Source: Saprospiraceae bacterium (lineage in GTDB: Bacteria > Bacteroidota > Bacteroidia > Chitinophagales > Saprospiraceae). From it: DNA of 8,052 bases. Under the pieces are notes generated by a model. That model did not search any database. It worked only from the letters and a program-made list of their open reading frames with translations, and was not told the origin of the DNA. Each line of letters begins with the position of its first letter. Position 1 is the stretch's first letter. This document shows, in pieces, positions 1 through 5,291 of the stretch. The stretch lies in NCBI GenBank assembly GCA_023300255.1, contig JALZWC010000514.1:1-8052 (forward strand), written 5' to 3'. Position numbers and translations under genes: made by a program.

Positions 1-119
1 CTACCAGTTATGGCGCAGTAATTTTTTCTTGTAAAGAAGCTTCAAAATTAAGGCATAGCAGAGCTACGGCTTCATTTTTAAGTTTTTTTATAAGGAAAAA
101 GGACAAGTCAGAATGGTAG
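1..119. repeat. 119-nt imperfect palindrome (hairpin element), copy 1
   Basis: This stretch folds back on itself almost end to end. Bases 22-59 pair with 63-100 around a 3-nt loop (60-62); by eye 34 of 38 positions pair, four of them as G:U in the + strand. After an irregular section the ends pair again as CTACCA (1-6) with TGGTAG (114-119). The apex is CATAGC-aga-GCTACGG, and GAAGCT lies at 36-42 on the left arm. The same apex and spacing recur in the larger palindrome at 4735-5010. No coding sequence is convincing here. It may be a miniature palindromic element or a structured RNA at the 3' end of an upstream transcript. It touches the window edge, so its left boundary is uncertain. Confidence 0.6.
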
Positions 120-156
120 ATTATTTATTTCCTGATCCCTAATACAAAATTTTTCC

Positions 157-197
157 AAAAAGCGGATTGACTAAATACAAGCCTATCCGCTTTTTTT
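157..197 (+). terminator. factor-independent terminator of an upstream gene
   Basis: A perfect 11-bp stem (157-167, AAAAAGCGGAT, with 185-195, ATCCGCTTTTT) encloses a 17-nt loop, and the T-run continues to 197. The A-run on the left side means it could also stop transcription on the minus strand. It separates whatever lies left of the window from the TonB receptor operon. Confidence 0.8.
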
Positions 198-252
198 GTC
201 TAAAAAAGCTTTTAATTGATCGAAATCGCAACTACTAGTAGGGGAATGTGTT

Positions 253-260
253 TATTTTTG
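253..260 (+). promoter_or_regulatory. possible -7 promoter element of the receptor operon
   Basis: TATTTTTG matches the Bacteroidota -7 consensus TAnnTTTG exactly. No TTG lies 19-21 nt upstream, so only half of the promoter is visible. If used, the transcript would start near 267 and have a leader of about 145 nt before the receptor start codon. Confidence 0.35.
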
Positions 261-320
261 CATCTCTTTGATAATACAGAATAAATTAAAGATAACTACG
301 TAATAGTTAAACACAAATAA

Positions 321-383
321 CCTCGGACCTATCTAATCTATCTGGCTAGCTAGACAGGCCGTCAGACAGAATGAAATCCGAGG
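321..383 (+). promoter_or_regulatory. structured leader of the TonB receptor operon
   Basis: A 7-bp perfect stem, CCTCGGA (321-327) with TCCGAGG (377-383), encloses a near-palindromic 20-mer at 338-357 (minus strand CTGTCTAGCTAGCCAGATAG). It ends 28 nt before the receptor start codon. The inner segment resembles repeats at 7439-7585, especially CTGTCTA...CCAGATAG at 7508-7526. It may therefore be a dispersed repeat sitting in the leader rather than a dedicated regulator. Confidence 0.4.
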
Positions 384-411
384 AGATCAGAAGAAATCAC
401 CTAAAAAAAGC

Positions 412-2823
412 ATGAGGAATACACACGCACTGTTTCTAGGAAGAATAATCTCCTTTTTAACGCTACTATTATTAGTCACCACCACTCTTTCTGCCCAAAC
501 AGAAAAACTAACCATAAGCGGTTATATAAACGATAGCTATGATGGCGAAAGTTTGATTGGAGCCACCGTATTCATCCAAGATCAACAAGTTGGGACGAGC
601 AGTAATGAATATGGATTTTACTCCATCACGCTAGCGCCTGGTGCGTATACGGTAGAGTATCGATATTTAGGGTATGAGACCATTATCAAAAGTATTAACC
701 TGTCTGCCAATCAACGAATTGATTTAGAATTAGGGGAACAAGGAACAGAATTAGTAGAGGTAGTTGTTACTGCCGAACCCGAAGATATTAATGTTTCGGG
801 TGTTCAAATGAGTACCCAAAAATTAGATATTGGGACTATTTCTAAATTACCTTCTTTTTTAGGAGAAGTAGATGTCATCAAGAGTCTCCAGACCTTGCCT
901 GGTGTATCTACTGTTGGAGAGGGCGCTTCTGGGTTTAATGTACGTGGAGGAAGCGTTGGGCAAAGTTTAGTGCTATTAGATCAAGCCCCTGTTTATAACT
1001 CTTCGCATTTACTAGGTTTTTTTTCTGTATTTAATCCAGATGCAGTAAAAGATGTAAAACTAATAAAAGGAGGAATCCCTTCTCGATATGGTGGGCGAAT
1101 TGCCTCTATCTTGGATATTAGAATGAAAGAAGGAAACAGCAAAAGATTAGCTACCCAAGGAGGTATTGGAACTATCTTTAGTCGTTTAGCAATAGAAGGA
1201 CCAATAATAAAAGATAAAGCCTCTTTTATCGTTGCAGGTCGTCGATCTTACGCCGATATATTAGCTCGACCTTTTACAGATGTGCTAGATGATGGTGCTG
1301 CACTGAATTTTTGGGATCTAACGATTAAGGCCAACTATAATGTTAATCAGAAAAACAGGTTATTCCTATCTGGTTATTTAGGAAGGGATCAATTTAAATT
1401 TGATGAACGACAAGGTTTTAGTTGGGGAAACCAAACCGTAACAGCTAGATGGAACCATTTATTTACAGATCGTTTGTTCTCTAATTTCACGTTCTTTTAT
1501 AGTAACTACGATTATGAATTAGCATTTGGAGAAGATGATTTTGACAAATTTACTTGGGATTCAGAAATCAGGAACCTAGCCTTCAAACCAGAATTCAGTT
1601 ATTTTATTAATCCAGAAAACAAGTTGACTTTTGGTGGAGAATTCTTACGATATGATTTTGAGCCAGCGAATGCAATAGGCGTTAGTAATGGAGAATCAAC
1701 AAATATAAGTACGCCTGAAAAGCAAGCGGTAGAAGCCTCTATTTATGTTGGTAATGATCAGAAGATCGGATCAAAGATAGATTTGCAATATGGTATTCGT
1801 TTTTCTAATTTCCGATTACGAGGATTAGGTAATGAATATGAATTTGGGGAAGTACCAACTGGTGTTCGTAGACCTGTTACAAATATTACTTCTTTTGAAA
1901 GAGGAGAAACGATCCAAAGTTATAGTAATTTCGAACCTCGTTTATCCTTAAAATATCAAGTAGATGAAGCTAGTTCTATTAAAGCTAGTTATAATCGAAT
2001 GACCCAATACATCCATTTAATTTCTAATACAACCGCCTCTAATCCCTTAGATATTTGGACACCAAGTACCAATAATATTAAACCAGAATTAGGCGACCAA
2101 GTGGCAATAGGTTACTTTAGAAATTTCGGAGAAAAAAATGATATTGAAACATCTGTAGAGCTATATTATAGAAAAACTCAAAATCAAATTGACTATATAG
2201 ATGGCGCAGATATTTTAATCAATGAGTTTCTAGAAGGAGATTTATTACCTGGAAAAGGACGCGCCTATGGAATGGAATTATACCTGAAAAAGAACTCAGG
2301 AATTGTCAATGGCTATATCAGTTATACGTTAGCAAGAACGGAGTTACAAGTAGATGGTATTAATAATGGTGATTGGTATCCTACTAGATATGACCAATCC
2401 CACAATCTAAAAGTCTCCTTATTCTACGAACCAGATAATCGTTGGGATTTTGCTGTTAACTTTAGCTATCTCACTGGGACCCCTACTACCTTTCCAACCA
2501 CCCGTTTTACGGTGCAAGATTATGTAATCCCTTATATAGCAGGGGACGGTCGAAACAATGTTCGAATTCCTAATTTCCATCGTTTAGATTTTGCAGCTAC
2601 CCTAAATGGGAAAAAAGAACGAAAGAATGGAAAACTTAGAAAGAACGAAGACTACTGGGTATTTTCTATCTATAATGTCTATAACCGAAGAAATCCATTT
2701 TCTATTTATTTTGCTCAAGCGGATGAAATACCTAGTGATGCGGTGGCGCTTCCTACACAGGCTACTAGAGTGGCTATAATTGGAAGTGTAGTGCCTTCTG
2801 TGTCTTATAACTTCAAGTTCTAG
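412..2823 (+). CDS. TonB-dependent outer-membrane receptor with carboxypeptidase-regulatory-like domain
   Basis: An 803-aa outer-membrane active transporter, expected to import a bound ligand with energy from TonB-ExbBD. Residues 1-29 are a signal peptide ending SAQ. Residues 34-107 form a CarboxypepD_reg-like domain (GYIND..DGESLIGATV, then YGFYSITLAPGAYTV). A TonB-box-like strand, LVEVVVTAE, lies near 114-122. The plug spans about 145-238 (SLQTLPGV, GFNVRGG, LLDQAPVYN, IKGGIPSRYGGR). The rest is a beta-barrel ending in FKF, with the terminal Phe typical of barrel assembly. The length is ordinary for this SusC-like but shorter class. Its stop codon overlaps the first repeat of the downstream cluster, and the next gene is a DUF4249 lipoprotein, a common pairing in Bacteroidota. 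There is no Shine-Dalgarno, as usual in the phylum. The substrate cannot be told from sequence; no glycan-utilisation genes are adjacent. Confidence 0.93.
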   Translation: MRNTHALFLGRIISFLTLLLLVTTTLSAQTEKLTISGYINDSYDGESLIGATVFIQDQQVGTSSNEYGFYSITLAPGAYTVEYRYLGYETIIKSINLSANQRIDLELGEQGTELVEVVVTAEPEDINVSGVQMSTQKLDIGTISKLPSFLGEVDVIKSLQTLPGVSTVGEGASGFNVRGGSVGQSLVLLDQAPVYNSSHLLGFFSVFNPDAVKDVKLIKGGIPSRYGGRIASILDIRMKEGNSKRLATQGGIGTIFSRLAIEGPIIKDKASFIVAGRRSYADILARPFTDVLDDGAALNFWDLTIKANYNVNQKNRLFLSGYLGRDQFKFDERQGFSWGNQTVTARWNHLFTDRLFSNFTFFYSNYDYELAFGEDDFDKFTWDSEIRNLAFKPEFSYFINPENKLTFGGEFLRYDFEPANAIGVSNGESTNISTPEKQAVEASIYVGNDQKIGSKIDLQYGIRFSNFRLRGLGNEYEFGEVPTGVRRPVTNITSFERGETIQSYSNFEPRLSLKYQVDEASSIKASYNRMTQYIHLISNTTASNPLDIWTPSTNNIKPELGDQVAIGYFRNFGEKNDIETSVELYYRKTQNQIDYIDGADILINEFLEGDLLPGKGRAYGMELYLKKNSGIVNGYISYTLARTELQVDGINNGDWYPTRYDQSHNLKVSLFYEPDNRWDFAVNFSYLTGTPTTFPTTRFTVQDYVIPYIAGDGRNNVRIPNFHRLDFAATLNGKKERKNGKLRKNEDYWVFSIYNVYNRRNPFSIYFAQADEIPSDAVALPTQATRVAIIGSVVPSVSYNFKF

Positions 2824-2914
2824 TACCACGGAATTTATTCCGTAACTCAGTACCACGGAATTCATTCCGTAAACCAGTACCACAGAAATATTTACGGAAT
2901 AAATTCCGTGGTAC
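2822..2914. repeat. repeat cluster AGTACCACGGAAT with 23-bp perfect inverted pair
   Basis: Two direct units (2822-2845 and 2849-2872) read AGTACCACGGAAT-T/C-ATTCCGTAA-like and differ at one base. A third, divergent start at 2876 (AGTACCACAGAAA) runs into 2892-2914, which is the exact reverse complement of 2823-2845 (23 of 23). Each unit also contains its own short palindrome (ACGGAAT..ATTCCGT). The cluster fills the receptor-DUF4249 gap and overlaps the receptor stop codon. It has no T-run at its end, so it is better read as a REP-like element or mRNA-stabilising or attenuating hairpin than as a full terminator. Confidence 0.85.
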
Positions 2915-2928
2915 GGTAAAACACAATT

Positions 2929-3843
2929 ATGAAAAATTCAAACTATATATTTCTTTTATTATCCATAGCAATCATCTTTTTCATGACCAGCTGCGAAGAC
3001 GATATTTCCTCTAAAGTAGAACTAGCAGCTAGTCCAGATCTAGTCGTCATTGATGCGTGGATCAATAATAAACCAGAGCCACAAACTATTAATATACTGG
3101 CTTCCCAAACTTACTTTGACAACTCAGGAGTTGTAGGCTTAAGTGGTGCAGAAGTAGTAGTTCTATCCACATCTGGCGAGCAATATCTATTCGAGGAAGG
3201 GGACAATGGAGCCTATACTTGGACTCCTACAAATGGCGAAACCTTTGGAACAATCGGTGAAGACTATGGCCTAAGCGTTACGCATAATGGTATTACCTAT
3301 GCCTCTGGTAGTTCTTTGAATCGAGTACCACCAATAGACAGTATCACTTTTAGATTTGAAGAAGAAAATGCTTTTTTAGAAGAAAGTTATTTCGCAGAAT
3401 TTTGGTCAAGAGATCCAGAAGGAACAGGAGATAGCTATTGGATAAGAACTTGGAAAAATGGTATCTATCTAGGGGATCCAGATGAAATAAATATTGCCTT
3501 TGATGCTGGCTTCTCTCAAGGAGGGGCAGTAGATGGATTAATTTTTATTCCTCCTATTCGAGATGCAATTAATCCTTTTGAAGATGAAGATGGCGTGTTT
3601 CTGTCTCCTTATGCACCTGGGGATTCCATATATGTAGAATTACATGCTATTCCCAATGAGGCGGCTTTCTTTTTAAATGAGGTCCGTTTACAGACAGATC
3701 GACCAGGTGGTTTTGGAGAACTATTCGCTTCGCCATTAAGTAATGTGCCAACTAATATTTTTGCTTCTGATGGAGAGACGGAGGTGTTGGGCTTTTTTAC
3801 GGTATCGGCTGTGTCGTCGCTTGGGGAGCGGTTTGAGGAATAA
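2929..3843 (+). CDS. DUF4249 domain lipoprotein, partner of the TonB receptor
   Basis: A 304-aa lipoprotein. A hydrophobic signal (residues 6-18) is followed by the lipobox FMTSC with Cys22, then EDD, a pattern compatible with export to the cell surface in Bacteroidota. The mature part matches DUF4249: an N-terminal beta-sandwich-like region with VVIDAWI, QTINI and LSGAEVVV, a middle section with YAPGDSIYVELHAI, and the hallmark C-terminal part SPLSNVPTNIFAS..EVLGFFTVSAVS. The gene lies 105 nt after the receptor with only repeats between, so co-transcription is likely. The function is unknown; as a surface partner of a TonB receptor it may capture substrate or act as a lid, by analogy with SusD, which is an inference only. 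The last 20 codons use many G-ending codons (TCG, GTG, GAG, CGG), unlike the rest of the gene. Confidence 0.88.
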   Translation: MKNSNYIFLLLSIAIIFFMTSCEDDISSKVELAASPDLVVIDAWINNKPEPQTINILASQTYFDNSGVVGLSGAEVVVLSTSGEQYLFEEGDNGAYTWTPTNGETFGTIGEDYGLSVTHNGITYASGSSLNRVPPIDSITFRFEEENAFLEESYFAEFWSRDPEGTGDSYWIRTWKNGIYLGDPDEINIAFDAGFSQGGAVDGLIFIPPIRDAINPFEDEDGVFLSPYAPGDSIYVELHAIPNEAAFFLNEVRLQTDRPGGFGELFASPLSNVPTNIFASDGETEVLGFFTVSAVSSLGERFEE

Positions 3844-3884
3844 GCTAATAAGTAATGTACTTCACCAATTTACCTACATGCATA

Positions 3885-3915
3885 ATGCTTTTATCCTGTT
3901 AAAAACGTAAATTTG
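3885..3915 (+). promoter_or_regulatory. probable promoter of the HNH cassette
   Basis: TAAATTTG at 3908-3915 is a perfect TAnnTTTG element. At the expected 20-nt spacing lies ATG (3885-3887), one base from the TTG of the -33 element. Predicted initiation near 3921 gives a short leader of roughly 28 nt before the 78-aa gene. This suggests the cassette is transcribed on its own; no clear terminator separates it from the DUF4249 gene. Confidence 0.55.
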
Positions 3916-3948
3916 TTTAGAGTATACCTAAAACATAAATGAAAGAAT

Positions 3949-4185
3949 ATGGTCGCATCTACTATTTTCGATGAATTTGTAGATTTCATTGCTTCAAAAA
4001 ATCCAAAGGAACTTTTGTCCTTCAAACCTTCCTCTAAAGCTAATGAAAGATATGAATTGCTAGTTCAAAAAGAAAAAACGGAAGGATTATCTATTACAGA
4101 ACGGAAGGAATTAGATAATTATGAGGTATTAGAATTCATTATGAGAAGGGCTAAAACCAAAGCTCGATTGATTCTTGCTGTATGA
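3949..4185 (+). CDS. small conserved protein paired with HNH endonuclease
   Basis: A 78-aa, charged, mostly helical protein without signal peptide or membrane span. It begins with FDEFVDFIASKNPKELLSFKPS, continues through KANERYELLVQKEK and LSITERKELDNY, and ends EFIMRRAKTKARLILA. From memory, proteins of this pattern (FIAS.NP..LL.FKPS ... ELD.Y..LE.I.R.AK.KAR) occur directly upstream of small HNH proteins in Cyanobacteria and Bacteroidota. No biochemical role is known to me. The stop codon overlaps the next start (ATGA, 4182-4185), implying translational coupling. The very basic tail could contact DNA or the acidic surface of a partner. An antitoxin-like, inhibitor or specificity role for the HNH neighbour is a hypothesis. 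The start is chosen because it is the first ATG in frame, behind a good promoter. Confidence 0.75.
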   Translation: MVASTIFDEFVDFIASKNPKELLSFKPSSKANERYELLVQKEKTEGLSITERKELDNYEVLEFIMRRAKTKARLILAV

Positions 4186-4598
4186 GTACCTATATTTCTG
4201 AAACGCTAAGGAATATTGTCATAGAGAGGGCCAATCACACTTGTGAATATTGTTTAATTTCACAAGAAGATACTTTCCATTCCTGTCATATTGATCATAT
4301 CATTAGCATAAAACACGGAGGAGCTACTTCTTCTACTAATTTAGCTTTAGCTTGTTCTATTTGCAATCGGAATAAAGGTTCAGATGTGGGATCATATCTT
4401 TTTACATCTGATGACTTTGCTCGTTTTTTTAATCCCCGTAAAGATGATTGGAAAGAACATTTTTATTTAAAAAAAGGTATGATTTTATCAAAAACAAAGA
4501 TAGGAGAGGCTACCGTAAAAATATTAGATTTTAATAACGAAGAGTTGGTACTTGATAGACAGTCTTTGATAAAGACCAAACGTTACCCGCCATCTTAA
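4182..4598 (+). CDS. HNH endonuclease family protein
   Basis: A 138-aa protein with a complete HNH beta-beta-alpha-metal core. It shows a zinc pair C21-E-Y-C24, the HIDH motif at 36-39 (H36, D38, H39), N53 in the middle position, a second zinc pair C58-S-I-C61 and N62, followed by KGSD. Invariant-looking residues after the core include FFNPR..DW.EHF, and the C-terminus ends LI.TKRYPP. This architecture belongs to the small stand-alone HNH family common in Cyanobacteria and Bacteroidota. A metal-dependent DNA nickase or endonuclease is expected, but the target and biological role are unknown. No methylase, recombinase, intron or phage gene is nearby, so it is neither an obvious restriction system nor an intron-borne homing enzyme. 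It overlaps its 78-aa partner by 4 nt. All catalytic and zinc positions look intact. Confidence 0.88.
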   Translation: MSTYISETLRNIVIERANHTCEYCLISQEDTFHSCHIDHIISIKHGGATSSTNLALACSICNRNKGSDVGSYLFTSDDFARFFNPRKDDWKEHFYLKKGMILSKTKIGEATVKILDFNNEELVLDRQSLIKTKRYPPS

Positions 4599-4734
4599 CT
4601 TCCCTATTCAGTAAAAGCATCCTCCTAGCCAATATTTATTGTGATACCGTATTTGAATAAGATACCTTTCTTCTTCCTCTTTCCCCTAAAAAAAGTTAGT
4701 TTTGGAAAAATTTAATTCGTATACACTAAGTATT
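4599..4734. other. intergenic, nothing recognised
   Basis: This AT-rich stretch follows the HNH gene and leads into the long palindrome. I see no open frame with protein-like composition, no stem followed by a T-run, and no perfect TAnnTTTG. Together with the palindrome it makes a 429-nt gene-free gap. Confidence 0.6.
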
Positions 4735-5010
4735 GACAAAAAATAACTTCTGCAAGTATATCTTTCAAATGATCCTTTTTTTCATAGGTTTTCAACCCAT
4801 TGAAAAAAGAAATAGAAATTGTTTAAGAATGTATTCTGCAATCAGTTGTAAGTGCTTGGTTTCTAGGACGAAGCTCCTTTTTATTTTCGTAGCCTTAGCT
4901 ACGGGAACAAAAAGAGCTGAAGTAGCTAGGAATCAATGGCTTGCAAATGATGCATCAATTCATTTTTAAACAACTTCATAATTTGAAAGATGCAAAATTC
5001 ATTTTTTGTC
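4735..5010 (+). repeat. long imperfect palindrome (hairpin element or structured leader), copy 2
   Basis: The two halves pair nearly throughout. Stems traced by eye are 4735-4744 with 5001-5010 (10/10), 4745-4754 with 4991-5000 (7/10), 4761-4773 with 4978-4990 (12/13), 4816-4835 with 4957-4976 (18/20), 4837-4866 with 4926-4954 (26/29), 4872-4876 with 4914-4918 (5/5) and 4878-4893 with 4898-4913 (15/16). The tip is CGTAGC-CTTA-GCTACG. A 41-nt extra segment on the left arm forms a side hairpin (TTTTTTCA 4777-4784 with TGAAAAAA 4801-4808, enclosing GGTT-ttc-AACC). Seven positions are G:U in the + strand. It ends 17 nt before the micro-protein start codon, so it could be a 5' leader structure or an inserted palindromic element. 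No protein-like frame fits it. Confidence 0.75.
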
Positions 5011-5027
5011 GTTTCTAACTTTCAACC

Positions 5028-5165
5028 ATGTCCAAAGAAAAACCTGCTTCTACAGACGATGTGCCACCGATTCTAAGCTCTTGGAATCAACTTTATTGGC
5101 TCGTCTTAATTGTACATACCATTATTATTACTTTTTTCTATTTTTTTTCTCAAGCATACTCTTAA
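5028..5165 (+). CDS. 45-aa single-span membrane micro-protein upstream of the symporter
   Basis: The protein begins MSKEKPASTDDVPPIL, continues SSWNQLYWLVLIVHTIIITF and ends FYFFSQAYS. Residues 1-18 are polar and proline-containing. Residues about 22-41 are one hydrophobic helix with aromatic belts (W19, Y23, W24 and F36-F40), and a short tail follows. The N-out or N-in topology cannot be set, but K3/K5 and D10/D11 both lie before the span. It sits 126 nt before the symporter on the same strand. From memory, tiny proteins with the pattern PPIL.SW...Y..V......I..FY.F...FS precede SSS symporters in other Bacteroidota. By analogy with small companions of other SSS transporters (YhdT with PanF, the DUF4212 subunit of acetate-type symporters) it may be an accessory subunit; this role is inferred. 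Codon use is ordinary for the window. Confidence 0.72.
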   Translation: MSKEKPASTDDVPPILSSWNQLYWLVLIVHTIIITFFYFFSQAYS

Positions 5166-5291
5166 AGAACAGAGACGCGAGAATAGAGCGCAGAAACTGA
5201 AGCCTACTAAAGCTTAAGTACTGTTCTTCCTCTTTTGCAGATATCTAGTCTCGCTTCTCTACTCTCTATTCTCTGCTCTAAAAAAACCTCC
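5164..5291. other. purine-rich then pyrimidine-rich spacer between micro-protein and symporter
   Basis: The first part (5164-5203) is purine-rich and the later part (5221-5280) strongly CT-rich. Short complementary pairs are AAGAACAG 5165-5172 with CTGTTCTT 5221-5228, 5171-5181 with 5250-5260 (10/11), and GAGAATAGAG 5179-5188 with CTCTATTCTC 5264-5273. Their order means they cannot all form at once, so alternative foldings are possible. There is no T-run terminator, so readthrough from the micro-protein into the symporter is expected. Confidence 0.45.

Noticed and set aside
3..119. open frame at the window start as the end of an upstream gene
   Set aside because: The region is one near-complete palindrome and its translation is low-complexity, so I do not call a partial CDS.
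2602..2883. 93-codon open frame on the minus strand
   Set aside because: It lies antisense to the receptor C-terminus and the repeat cluster; its start repeats GMNSVVLSYGINSVVL simply because it translates the repeats.
4733..4766. TTGAC plus TATATCTT as a promoter for the micro-protein
   Set aside because: The -7 element misses the consensus at key T/G positions and the sequence is accounted for by the palindrome arm.
4733..4969. 78-codon open frame on the plus strand
   Set aside because: It lies wholly in the long palindrome; its composition is not protein-like and the fold explains the sequence better.
5006..5200. 64-codon open frame overlapping the micro-protein in another frame
   Set aside because: The 45-aa frame from 5028 has a clean start, a polar head and a membrane helix. 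The longer frame is Cys/Arg/Phe-rich and looks like a shadow.
5235..5291. TTG start giving 19 extra residues on the symporter
   Set aside because: The extension is translated CT-rich spacer; the ATG at 5292 starts at the first membrane helix as expected for the family.
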